A DNA stretch of 58,859 nt from Fidelibacterota bacterium (lineage in GTDB: Bacteria; Fidelibacterota; Marinisomatia; SCGC-AAA003-L08; JACNLC01): NCBI GenBank assembly GCA_013204025.1, contig JABMOW010000131.1, forward strand, positions 1 to 58,859. The letters run 5' to 3'. Both the position numbers and the translations under genes were made by a program. Below, in pieces: positions 24,428 to 33,711 of this stretch. The notes beneath the pieces are model-generated. The model was given only the letters and a program-made list of their open reading frames with translations, was not told the origin of the DNA and ran no database searches. Each line of letters opens with the position of its first letter. Within the stretch, counting starts at the first letter, position 1.

Positions 24428-27400
24428 ATGAGAATGTTATTTGTAAATCTCATTATATTATTTTCATTCCTCCTTCCGGGAGTTCAAACCTCTTTAGCCG
24501 ATTTATCTCCAAATACACCAGATGAATCCCGTGGATTGATCTACCTCCCTGGTTCCCACAACGACTGGGACCTGGACGCTGATAATCTAGTGCCGACGAG
24601 AGAATTTTTGGGTGGAGCTATCGCTTATTACGGAACAACCATTACAGCATCATTGGATGGTGAGTTCAAGATCGTTGACGGCGACTGGGCTCACAACTGG
24701 GGTGCTGGATATTGGATCACAGACTACGATATCCGCTGGACCATCGGCTGGGACGGTACGAATGCCGCCTGGAAAGGATCGCCCGGAACCTATCTTCACA
24801 TCAATATTCAACAACCGGAAGATTATTATAATTCCGTGTTACCAGTGGGTATATTGAGCCTGTCTGCAATGCCTGTGACCGTCGGTCAGGTCAGCGAAGT
24901 GGGAGAACCATTTAATGATGGACTTATTGCACCTGGTGAACAATTGATTCAGTGCAGCCTTTCGGGCACACCATCGCCGGAAGAGATCATTTACCTGCGA
25001 TATTCCACCGACGAGTGGGCAACTTTTCATTTTTTGCAAATGATGGGATCTGGTTCTGAACGTTCTGCTACAATCCCGGACTACCCTATTGGGACCGCCA
25101 TCGCCTACTACGTGATGAGCACGACGCTATCCTTTCAGACAGGGAATGCACTGGATAACTATCCTGATCTCATGACAATCAGCTACAATACCAATTTAGG
25201 AAATAATTTCAATTACTCGGTTTGTGGAGATTCCGATGGTGACGGACTCTGCAATGACCTTGACCCGGAACCGGACTGCATAACTAACGATACCGATAAC
25301 TGTGGTGTGTGCGGTGGAAATAACTTAGACGTTGACTGTTTAGGGGACTGTTTTGGAAATGCAGCAGATGATTGTACAGGCGTTTGTGATGGAAACGCTA
25401 CTTATGATGACTGCGATATTTGTTCCGGCGGGACCACCGGACTCACACCCAATGCAGATATGGACTGCACTGATACTTGTTTCGGAAGTGCTATCAATGA
25501 TTGCAACGGAACATGCAACGGTTCGGCTGCCGTTGATGATTGTGGTATCTGCGCGGGGGGAACAACAGGTCTTATTCCCAACGCCAATGACTTGGGGTGT
25601 GGATGCAATGAACTGGCCCCCCAACCCTGGTGTTCAGACGTCGACCAAGATGGATTGGGTGACCCTGCTTCACAAACAGATTATTGTTCAGGAGACATAC
25701 CTGAGGGATGGGTAACTGACTGCAACGATACTACCCCCTCAGGAAGTTTTCATTTGGCATACGGCTCGGCAGATATATCAGGCGCACCAACGGGATCTGT
25801 AGAGATAATATTCAACAGCTCATTTTCTGTTTCTGTTCTGCTATTTGATATGGGCGGTCTCACACTTACAGATGCTGATCTTGCACCGGAAATCCAGAAC
25901 ATGGGGATTGGTGTATCCGGCAGTACGGTTACTATTTTTTCGCCATCTGGCACCGATTTTCTTGAGCCAGGCTCAGGTACTTTAGCAACAATTTATTTTG
26001 AATACGATTACGAAGATGGTGCTGAATCCTGTATCACCATTCAGGATATTTTTGACGATTTTGGAAATACTCCAGAAACGACTGTAGGTGATTGTATCCT
26101 GCTCACACTTCCCCCTGCAGACTGTGCAGGCGTACCTAACGGACCCAATTTGACGGATGACTGTGGGGACTGTGACGACAATCCCGTAAATGACAATGAA
26201 GCACAAGATTGTACCGGGCTCTGCTTTGGGACCGCTGCAATTGATGAATGCGGATTCTGTTCCGGTGGTACTACCGAACTTATTCCCAATGCCGACATGG
26301 ATTGTGCGGGGGAATGTTTTGGAGATGCGATAGAAGATTGTGCCGGTACCTGTGAAGGTCCTGCCGTTACCGATCCAAACGGTGATTGCTGCCAACCGGA
26401 AAACCTGGACTCCTGCGGTGTATGCGACGGATCAAACCTGAATATGGATTGCAATGGCGACTGTTTCGGTTCTGCAGTCATTGACGATTGTTTTTACTGC
26501 GTAGATGGAAATTCCGGGGACGTGTTCAATTTTATGATGGATGATTGCGATGTCTGTGGTGGCAATAATGAAGCCATGGACTGCACGAATACCTGCTTCG
26601 GTGATGCCGTAGAAGACTGCCTGGGTGTCTGTGAAGGAACTGCATTTCCAGATTGTAACGACGAATGTAACGGTCCTGCTCAAATCGATGATTGCGGAGC
26701 TTGTGCCGGAGGTAATACAGAGCTCATTCCCAATGCCGACATGGATTGTGCCGGTGTATGTTTTGGAGATGCTATTGAAGATTGTTCAGGTACTTGTAAC
26801 GGGGTATTCGTCTATGACGATTATGAAGGATGCTGTGCTCCTGATTCCATTGACGAATGCGGTCAGTGCTTTGGTGGAAATCAAATGTGTTCCGGTTGCA
26901 TGGACCCGGAAGCCTGTAATTACGACCCTGATGCATGGGTTCCCGATATTTCAGACTGTGAATATCCACCTGAAAATTTTGACTGTGATGGTAATTGCCT
27001 TGTGGAAATTGATTGCTTGGGTGAGTGCGGTGGACTCGCTTTTATTGATGATTGTGGAGTCTGTTTTGACCAATGTGAAGAATGTGATTATGAACCCAAC
27101 TTTGACTGTAATGGTGACTGCATTGAAGGCACACCAGGGTGGGATGGTGGTGCCAGTGGAACTGCTTACATCGATGCCTGTGGAGTCTGCTCCGGCGGTA
27201 CTACCGAACTTATCCCCAATGCCGATATAGACTGCACAGGCACTTGTTTCGGGGATGCTGAATTAGATTGTGCAGGCATCTGTAATGGTGAATCTATGAT
27301 AGATGATTGTGGGGACTGTGTGCTTCCAGGATTTCCGCCGGAAAATGTGGATTGTGCCGGTGTCTGCTGGGGAGATGCCATCATTGACGACTGCGGTGTT

Positions 27401-30067
27401 TGTGCCGGAGGAACTACCGGACTAGAAATAAACGCTGATATGGATTGCAGCGGTGAATGTTTTGGAGAGGCATTAGAAGATTGTGCCGGCGCGTGCGACG
27501 GAATATTTATCCCAGATGGTTTTGGCGGGTGCTGTGCCCTCCATGCGATGGATGAATGCGGTGTTTGTTATGGTGGTAATGAGCTGTGTTCAGGTTGTAT
27601 GGATACAGCAGCATGTAATTTCGACCCGGATGCTTTAGTCCCTGATATTTCATCATGCGAATATCCCCCAGAAAATTTCGACTGCAATGGAGATTGTATC
27701 GCAGAACTAGACTGCAATGATGAATGCGGAGGATCTGCCATTGAAAACGAATGTGGTTGTGTGGGCGGCTCAACCGGATTGGACTCTGATTTCTGTTATG
27801 GGTGTACCGACCCAGAAGCATATAATTATGATGAATTTGCTTTGTTAGATAACGGGAATTGCCATTATCAAGAAGATTTATATTTGTACTTTGGTGAAGT
27901 TGATGAACAGGCACATACAATGGAAGTATGGTGGAATGCACCCAGCAGTGTCGCGGGATTTCAAATTATATTGGACGGTGTGACTATTATCGATATTGAA
28001 AGTTTTATTAGCAATTATCCCGGATGGCAACTCGCATTCGATTCAGATAGTGGGACGATTTTGGGGTTCACCTTTGGTACAAGTTATTTACCAGCAGGTG
28101 AGTATTTGGTTCTTACAGTCACCTATTCAGAAATGCTGGGACCAGAAGCTTGCCTATTTAATTACCTTATTTCTACACCTCCAGTCGAACCACCATATAA
28201 TGTCATCACAGGTGAATGCCATACATTTTTAAATATTGAGGGGTGCACTGATTCGGATGCGTGTAATTATAATCTCGATGCTGCAATTGATGATGGCTCA
28301 TGCGAGTATCCAGCAGAATTTTTTGACTGCGAAGGCAATTGTCTGCATGACTGGGATAGCGACGGCATTTGTGATGAACAAGAAATTGAGGGATGCATGG
28401 ATCCGGAAGGCTGTAACTATGATCCTGAGGCAACCGATGACGGTGATTGTTTCTACGTGGAGGAATTTTATGATTGTTTTGGAAATTGTTTAGCTGATAT
28501 CGACTGTCTCGGTGTCTGTGGTGGAACCGCAGAATTGGATTGGATGGGTGACTGTTGCGATCCCGATGGATTGAACGAATGCGGACTATGCTTTGGTGAA
28601 GAGATTTTGGATTGTGAAGGTGTATGCTACGGTGATGCGCTGGAAGATGATTGCGGGGTTTGTACCGGCGGAACAACCGAACTAGAATTCAATGAAAATA
28701 TGGACTGTAACGATGAATGTTACGGTCTCGCAATTGAAAATGAATGTGGATGTGTGGAGGGATCGACTGGTCTTGATACAGATTTCTGTTACGGATGCAC
28801 CGACCCCGAAGCCTATAATTACGACGAAACCGCAACCATCGATGATGGTAGCTGCCAGTACCAACAAGACTTGTATCTGTACTTTGGCGAAGTGGATGAA
28901 CAGGCGCACACTATGGAAGTCTGGATGAATGCACCCGATGAAGTGTCTGGATTTCAGTTTGTGATTACAGGGATCTATCTCACTGGTGTGTATGGCGGAG
29001 TCACCGATTTTTCTCCTTCATGGCCTATAAGCACTTCCAACAACGGATCGGTTATAGGGTTTGTATTTTGGAATCATACATTACCTGCAGGAGACTATTT
29101 ACTAGGCATTTTTACCTATTCAGAAATACTTGACTTTGAATCCTGTCTCACAGAACCTGTTTTTTCTGCTCCTCCGGGTAATCCACCATATAACGTCATC
29201 GTAGATGACTGTTACACATTCCTCAATATCGAAGGGTGCACTGACCCTGACGCATCAAATTATAATCCAGACGCGTCTATTGATGACGGTTCATGCGTAT
29301 ATAATATTCCCGGTGACATCACCCAAGACGGGGCTGTTGACGTTGTCGATGTGGTCTTCATGGTGAACGTCATCCTACAGGAAACTTTATTACCAGAAGC
29401 GCAAATGATAGCAGGAGACCTCTATCAGGACGGGGTCATTACCATTCTCGATCTAGTCTGGCTCATCAATATTATCCTGGGGAACGACCTTGCATTACAA
29501 ATCCCAATGACAGCAACCGCATTGGCAAATTCAGGGAATGAAATATCTGTTGACATTCCCGATGGTATTTCCGCAATGCAAATTGATTTTGAGGGTGATT
29601 TCTCCATCACGCAAAGTTTTCTACCGGCTGGTTGGCAATTCACGAAGAATGATCACCGAATAATCCTGTTTTCCATGGACGGCTCACCTCTGACACAATC
29701 CAAGCTATTCCGGTATTCAGGTGATGTAACGATACAGTCCGCACTCGCAGTAGATCGAACCCTGAATCAAAGGCAACTCTCCCTCCCGACGGAGCCCACC
29801 CGGTATTCACTGGTGGAAGTGTATCCCAATCCGTTTAACCCGGATGTCTCCATTCGGTATTATCTGGAAGCATCGTTCCCCGTTCAATTGATGATCTATG
29901 ATGTGTCCGGCAGGTTGGTGGAAGAACTGTCTCCACAAGACAACCTTCGTTCTCCCGGCTGGCATCAGGTACGGTGGTCCGGTGCGAACCTCCCCGGCGG
30001 AATTTACATTGTAAAAATATACCTTCCGGAGGGAATCGTCTCCAAAAAATTGGTTCTCCTGAAATAA
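24428..30067 (+). CDS. Giant secreted Cys-rich protein with cohesin-like modules, dockerin-like module and T9SS sorting domain
   Basis: 1,879 residues. Signal peptide about 1-25. Residues 35-140 look like a carbohydrate-binding or SusE-like beta domain ('LPGSHNDWDLD'). Cys-rich blocks follow at about 262-435, 564-1145 and 1268-1478, made of 'DDCGVCxGG' and 'GCxDPEAxNYDxxA' units. Between them lie three beta-sandwich modules (about 438-561, 1149-1268, 1480-1600) resembling cohesins; the last two share 'DLYLYFGEVDEQAHTMEV'. A dockerin-like pair is at 1627-1688 ('GDITQDGAVDVVDVV', 'GDLYQDGVITILDLV'). The C-terminal ~85 residues ('VYPNPFNPDVSIRYYL', 'GRLVEEL', 'GGIYIVKIYL') are a Por-secretion type A sorting signal, implying export across the outer membrane and surface attachment. 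SD AAGGAA supports the start. The LRR gene begins 14 bases later. Substrate and binding partners are unknown; scaffold function is inferred. Confidence 0.9.
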   Translation: MRMLFVNLIILFSFLLPGVQTSLADLSPNTPDESRGLIYLPGSHNDWDLDADNLVPTREFLGGAIAYYGTTITASLDGEFKIVDGDWAHNWGAGYWITDYDIRWTIGWDGTNAAWKGSPGTYLHINIQQPEDYYNSVLPVGILSLSAMPVTVGQVSEVGEPFNDGLIAPGEQLIQCSLSGTPSPEEIIYLRYSTDEWATFHFLQMMGSGSERSATIPDYPIGTAIAYYVMSTTLSFQTGNALDNYPDLMTISYNTNLGNNFNYSVCGDSDGDGLCNDLDPEPDCITNDTDNCGVCGGNNLDVDCLGDCFGNAADDCTGVCDGNATYDDCDICSGGTTGLTPNADMDCTDTCFGSAINDCNGTCNGSAAVDDCGICAGGTTGLIPNANDLGCGCNELAPQPWCSDVDQDGLGDPASQTDYCSGDIPEGWVTDCNDTTPSGSFHLAYGSADISGAPTGSVEIIFNSSFSVSVLLFDMGGLTLTDADLAPEIQNMGIGVSGSTVTIFSPSGTDFLEPGSGTLATIYFEYDYEDGAESCITIQDIFDDFGNTPETTVGDCILLTLPPADCAGVPNGPNLTDDCGDCDDNPVNDNEAQDCTGLCFGTAAIDECGFCSGGTTELIPNADMDCAGECFGDAIEDCAGTCEGPAVTDPNGDCCQPENLDSCGVCDGSNLNMDCNGDCFGSAVIDDCFYCVDGNSGDVFNFMMDDCDVCGGNNEAMDCTNTCFGDAVEDCLGVCEGTAFPDCNDECNGPAQIDDCGACAGGNTELIPNADMDCAGVCFGDAIEDCSGTCNGVFVYDDYEGCCAPDSIDECGQCFGGNQMCSGCMDPEACNYDPDAWVPDISDCEYPPENFDCDGNCLVEIDCLGECGGLAFIDDCGVCFDQCEECDYEPNFDCNGDCIEGTPGWDGGASGTAYIDACGVCSGGTTELIPNADIDCTGTCFGDAELDCAGICNGESMIDDCGDCVLPGFPPENVDCAGVCWGDAIIDDCGVCAGGTTGLEINADMDCSGECFGEALEDCAGACDGIFIPDGFGGCCALHAMDECGVCYGGNELCSGCMDTAACNFDPDALVPDISSCEYPPENFDCNGDCIAELDCNDECGGSAIENECGCVGGSTGLDSDFCYGCTDPEAYNYDEFALLDNGNCHYQEDLYLYFGEVDEQAHTMEVWWNAPSSVAGFQIILDGVTIIDIESFISNYPGWQLAFDSDSGTILGFTFGTSYLPAGEYLVLTVTYSEMLGPEACLFNYLISTPPVEPPYNVITGECHTFLNIEGCTDSDACNYNLDAAIDDGSCEYPAEFFDCEGNCLHDWDSDGICDEQEIEGCMDPEGCNYDPEATDDGDCFYVEEFYDCFGNCLADIDCLGVCGGTAELDWMGDCCDPDGLNECGLCFGEEILDCEGVCYGDALEDDCGVCTGGTTELEFNENMDCNDECYGLAIENECGCVEGSTGLDTDFCYGCTDPEAYNYDETATIDDGSCQYQQDLYLYFGEVDEQAHTMEVWMNAPDEVSGFQFVITGIYLTGVYGGVTDFSPSWPISTSNNGSVIGFVFWNHTLPAGDYLLGIFTYSEILDFESCLTEPVFSAPPGNPPYNVIVDDCYTFLNIEGCTDPDASNYNPDASIDDGSCVYNIPGDITQDGAVDVVDVVFMVNVILQETLLPEAQMIAGDLYQDGVITILDLVWLINIILGNDLALQIPMTATALANSGNEISVDIPDGISAMQIDFEGDFSITQSFLPAGWQFTKNDHRIILFSMDGSPLTQSKLFRYSGDVTIQSALAVDRTLNQRQLSLPTEPTRYSLVEVYPNPFNPDVSIRYYLEASFPVQLMIYDVSGRLVEELSPQDNLRSPGWHQVRWSGANLPGGIYIVKIYLPEGIVSKKLVLLK

Positions 30068-30081
30068 CTTGACCGATCCTG

Positions 30082-31866
30082 ATGAAGTTCAGAACATGGC
30101 TGTGGCGCTGTATGTGTATTTCCGTTGTGATGTCTGCAGGATATGCAGCAGTTCCGCCCAATCACGATGATGAACCGCGGGACTATGACGAGGGTGACCT
30201 TCAGGTATTACAGGACATCATCGACCTGAATGATCTCACGCTTGATCCGTTGGAATTAGGCGAACAAATCTGGTCCAATGATCGGTTAGTATATCTGAAC
30301 ATGTCGGGAAATTCTGCATTCGAACTGACTCAACTCCCCGAGAGTATGGGTAATCTTGAGCAGCTTCTGGAATTGGCTCTGGAAGAGAATGCACTCACAG
30401 AACTCCCTACATCACTGGGTAACCTGATACAATTGGGGGGATTATCCGTAAGGCATAATCAATTAACATCGTTACCAGATGAGTTGGAAAATCTCACTGC
30501 CCTCATGAGTCTGGATGTCGCCTATAACGGGCTTTTGGCAATCCCTGAAAATCTGGATAGTCTGTCTTTGTTGCTCATCATGGATTTGTCCCACAACCAA
30601 ATAAGCGATTTGCCTACTTCCATCGGGAGTTTGTCCAGCCTCTTCTCGTTAGATGTGAGTCACAATCAAATCATTGAATATCCTGAAGCCTTGTCCCAAA
30701 TTCCAAGCCTGGGCTGGCTTGATGTATCGTGGAATCTGATCACAGACATCCCCGCATCCATTACACAAAATACCGGCCTTCAAAATCTGGACGTATCCGG
30801 AAACCAACTGACAGAGTTTCCCGAGGGAATGGAAACGTTCAACCAACTGTACACCTTTAAATGTCAACACAACCAGCTTACGGAACTCCCCTACTCACTT
30901 CCTTGGGCTACGACTCTCAATTTTATTGACATTTCGGAAAACATGATTGGTTATCTGCCCTACGGGTTTGACCTGCTTCAGGACCTTACCCGGTTGAATC
31001 TTGCGGAAAACGAGTTCACGCAATTACCACTGGCAATCACATTGTTATCTCAACTGGAATCACTTGATCTGTCCGGTAATCAGATTGAGTCTATTCCTGA
31101 TGGATTATGGACGCTACCGATGCTGCGGAACTTATACCTTCACGGAAATCAGATCCAGAATTTATCCGAAAACCTTGGAATATTGGTCTCACTGGAAAAG
31201 TTGGATGTTTCTGAAAATCCCATTTCAGTGCTACCTGCATCTATCAATTATCTCACCAATCTCATTGAATTGCATGTCTCGGATTGTGAACTCTCTGAAC
31301 TCCCTGATGTTTGGGACGGACTGACTGGCTTGTACTTTCTTGACGTATCGGATAACTTTCTATTTCAACTCCCTGATGACATAGGCAATCTAACTTCTCT
31401 GCTGGTATTGGATCTTTCAGGGAATTTCTTAAACACCATCCCTGTGACCATGGGGGAATTGGAAAGTCCATGGATATTGTATCTGGGTGACAACAGCCTG
31501 TTTTGTTATGATGGCGAAATGATCATCGAAAATATCCCGGATTTTTTGCTAAACAGTGGATACACATTGGTGGATGGATTGTATCAGCAGGATTGCTCCA
31601 TTGCAGGATGCACGGATGCCCAGGCATGGAATTATTCCCATGATTTTATTGTTGAGGATGGAAGTTGTATCTACCTAATGACTGGTGATGTGAATCTGGA
31701 TCAGACGACAGATGTTCTGGATATTGTGTTGATCGTGTCCATTATCATCAATGATGAAGATCCTTCTGAAATGCAACTGCTCACAGGTGATATCAATTCC
31801 GACGGCAGCCTGAATGTATTGGATGTGGTGCTCATCGTTCAGCTCATTTTAAACGAAGGATATTGA
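30082..31866 (+). CDS. Secreted leucine-rich-repeat protein with C-terminal dockerin-like domain
   Basis: 594 residues. Signal peptide about 1-23 ('CISVVMSAGYAAVPP'). About 18 repeats of 23 residues of the pattern LxxLDLSxNxIxxLPxxIxxL fill residues 70-490 and form a solenoid for protein or glycan binding. A short 'GCTDAQAWNYSHDFIVEDGS' unit as in the giant protein comes next. It ends in a dockerin-like pair ('GDVNLDQTTDVLDIVLIV', 'GDINSDGSLNVLDVVLIV') with no sorting domain after it. Located 14 bases after the giant gene, so made from the same transcript. Its stop overlaps the start of the nuclease-like gene. Confidence 0.92.
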   Translation: MKFRTWLWRCMCISVVMSAGYAAVPPNHDDEPRDYDEGDLQVLQDIIDLNDLTLDPLELGEQIWSNDRLVYLNMSGNSAFELTQLPESMGNLEQLLELALEENALTELPTSLGNLIQLGGLSVRHNQLTSLPDELENLTALMSLDVAYNGLLAIPENLDSLSLLLIMDLSHNQISDLPTSIGSLSSLFSLDVSHNQIIEYPEALSQIPSLGWLDVSWNLITDIPASITQNTGLQNLDVSGNQLTEFPEGMETFNQLYTFKCQHNQLTELPYSLPWATTLNFIDISENMIGYLPYGFDLLQDLTRLNLAENEFTQLPLAITLLSQLESLDLSGNQIESIPDGLWTLPMLRNLYLHGNQIQNLSENLGILVSLEKLDVSENPISVLPASINYLTNLIELHVSDCELSELPDVWDGLTGLYFLDVSDNFLFQLPDDIGNLTSLLVLDLSGNFLNTIPVTMGELESPWILYLGDNSLFCYDGEMIIENIPDFLLNSGYTLVDGLYQQDCSIAGCTDAQAWNYSHDFIVEDGSCIYLMTGDVNLDQTTDVLDIVLIVSIIINDEDPSEMQLLTGDINSDGSLNVLDVVLIVQLILNEGY

Positions 31867-32423
31867 ACGTGTTTTCAATCGCCATCTCACAGGAATTGAA
31901 GGAATATTGCGGTGAACTCATCACCAACCACAATTTTGGTAACCGTGGTTTCGCGGATGGAAACCGGGAAGAACAATACACAGGATTGATCGGACAGAGT
32001 ATGATCTGCCGATTGTTGGGGAGCCCGCTCCCCACAGGTGAAGGCGGTTTCGATGAGGGTGTGGACATTGAGATCAACGGACTGCGAGTGGATGTAAAAA
32101 CCATGGGAAGGACCACCCCTGTGCGCGAGTATTATGTGAATAATTTCATCGCCCTGCAAAAAAATTATCAGACAGATGTGTACTTCTTTTGCAGCATTGA
32201 CAAATCCACATCAAAATTCACGGTTTGTGGATGGGTCACAAAAGCACAATTACTAGATCGTGCAGAGTTTTACAAAAAAGGAACGAAACGGTACCGTTCC
32301 GACAAGACTTGGTTCGAAACCAAAGCCGATCTATACGAGATCGCCAATGACAAACTGAATGTGGTGAATTCTCCCGATGAATTGAGAGTTGCAATAGAAG
32401 AATTGAATTCAGGAAGCAAGTAA
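31863..32423 (+). CDS. PD-(D/E)XK nuclease-like protein
   Basis: 186 residues if the TTG at 31863 is the start; that codon overlaps the LRR stop as TTGA. A GTG at 31869 is an alternative. 'FDEGVDIEINGLRVDVKTMG' shows the nuclease fold signature: an Asp, a short beta turn, then D-V-K (the D/E-x-K pair). The front part 'GNRGFADGNREEQYTGLIGQ' is a helix region as in restriction-like proteins. No signal peptide, so it acts inside the cell, unlike its two upstream operon partners. A DNA methyltransferase lies 2.6 kb away on the other strand, so a separated restriction-modification pair is possible but unproven. Confidence 0.7.
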   Translation: MNVFSIAISQELKEYCGELITNHNFGNRGFADGNREEQYTGLIGQSMICRLLGSPLPTGEGGFDEGVDIEINGLRVDVKTMGRTTPVREYYVNNFIALQKNYQTDVYFFCSIDKSTSKFTVCGWVTKAQLLDRAEFYKKGTKRYRSDKTWFETKADLYEIANDKLNVVNSPDELRVAIEELNSGSK

Positions 32424-33614
32424 CTATTGACCCACTATCACATTCACCATTTGCACCACATCCAGTACATCGATGATTTCATCCAAATTCATATCACCCG
32501 CCCAAAGCTGATAAGGCGTTGTATCAGAAATCGATAAAATGATAGACACCATGATTACAATATCCAAAACATCGGATGAATTATCCGCATTCACATCACC
32601 TTTCGACATCTGTCCGATTTTTTGAACAACAATCTGATCAAAGTACGCCCAGCTTACAGAAGATCCACCTGTCATACCCGCATCCAATAATATCTGAAGA
32701 TTAGTATTCTCATTCACAAGTAGTGTATCGGTAAATGTAATTGACGTCCAATCTAAGTAATGAGAATTTCCTTCACCGATAATGGTTTCGGGGCTATCGA
32801 CAGGGGTAAGTTTTATCCACGCACCCACATAATTGTATGTCTGATGCGCCCAACCGGATACCTGCAGAATATCACCGGGTCCAGAGGTGACAGAAAGTAC
32901 CGATGTAGCAATACCGGGAAAGCACCCCTGTGTATTCCCGGATTCAAGCATCAGACTCCACGCGCCACCACCCATTGGTGCATCTGTTTCTGTGTCTCCG
33001 CTGCATGTATAATTCCATCCGGTTATTAGCGGTTCTGCCTGGGATTCAAAACTGCCATTGATAAGCAGATTGTCGTCAGTGAGCACATTAATGAACCCCA
33101 ATATGAGTGCGGTGCATTCCACACATGTGATTTCATCACCGATGAATTCTATGTGCTGTCCGTCAAACGGCAACAAGATTTCCGGTTCACTCAAGGTGGT
33201 GATCCACTGAAAATCAAAACCATCATCTGGGTCGATGCCAAACTCATCGCAGCCATCCATGCAGAAACTGTTTTCGGTATTTTCGTATAAAATTCCCGAA
33301 GTTATGGTGAATTCAGGTAGATCTCCGATAATTTCAATGGTCTGAACATTAATAGCACCACATTCTGCACACCACACGTCTTCACCGGTAATTTCCACAT
33401 GCTCATCTACATATTCCATCAGTATCCAGGGATCGGGTAAATAAGTGATGAAGTCGCTATTGTATCCTGGATCCGGTTCCAAATAAAACATGGAACATGC
33501 GTCCATGCACACACTAGCTGCGGTGTGCAAAATTCCTCGAGTGGTAATTCGATCTTGCGATAACAGTGCAGAAATAGAGATGATTGACACGACGATTAAC
33601 GTTACTTTTTTCAT
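32424..33614 (-). CDS. Secreted protein with duplicated Cys motif, CBM-like domain and dockerin-like C-terminus (paralogue 1)
   Basis: 396 residues from the ATG at 33614, chosen because AGGAGG lies 6 bases upstream; a further upstream ATG (33635) has no such site. Signal peptide about 1-19. Two related ~75-residue units follow, each with CxxxC then CxxC ('CMDACSMFYLEPDPGY...WCAEC', 'CMDGCDEFGIDPDDGF...CVEC'), OB-fold-like in strand pattern. A beta-sandwich of the CBM4/9 kind ('LLINGSFESQAEP', 'GWNYTCSG', 'SWAYFDQIVVQK') comes next. The tail is dockerin-like ('GDVNADNSSDVLDIVIMV', 'GDMNLDEIIDVLDVVQMV'). Tandem paralogue of the next gene. Confidence 0.9.
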   Translation of the reverse strand: MKKVTLIVVSIISISALLSQDRITTRGILHTAASVCMDACSMFYLEPDPGYNSDFITYLPDPWILMEYVDEHVEITGEDVWCAECGAINVQTIEIIGDLPEFTITSGILYENTENSFCMDGCDEFGIDPDDGFDFQWITTLSEPEILLPFDGQHIEFIGDEITCVECTALILGFINVLTDDNLLINGSFESQAEPLITGWNYTCSGDTETDAPMGGGAWSLMLESGNTQGCFPGIATSVLSVTSGPGDILQVSGWAHQTYNYVGAWIKLTPVDSPETIIGEGNSHYLDWTSITFTDTLLVNENTNLQILLDAGMTGGSSVSWAYFDQIVVQKIGQMSKGDVNADNSSDVLDIVIMVSIILSISDTTPYQLWAGDMNLDEIIDVLDVVQMVNVIVGQ

Positions 33615-33711
33615 GATAATCCTCCTGATGAACATTTTTTATGGAGCAAGGACTTTATTGCCACCCTGCAATTAGCAAATTTGTGAGAATCTAATAAATA
33701 ATCAAAAAGTA

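Noticed and set aside
26041-28676. Several long minus-strand open frames within the giant Cys-rich gene
   Set aside because: They mirror the repetitive plus-strand coding (Cys/Asp codons reversed) and have low-complexity His/Asn/Pro/Ser content.
24428-30067. Tandem Cys-rich repeats as a CRISPR-like or DNA-level repeat array
   Set aside because: Repeats are conserved at protein level with variable length and no uniform spacers; one uninterrupted frame explains them.
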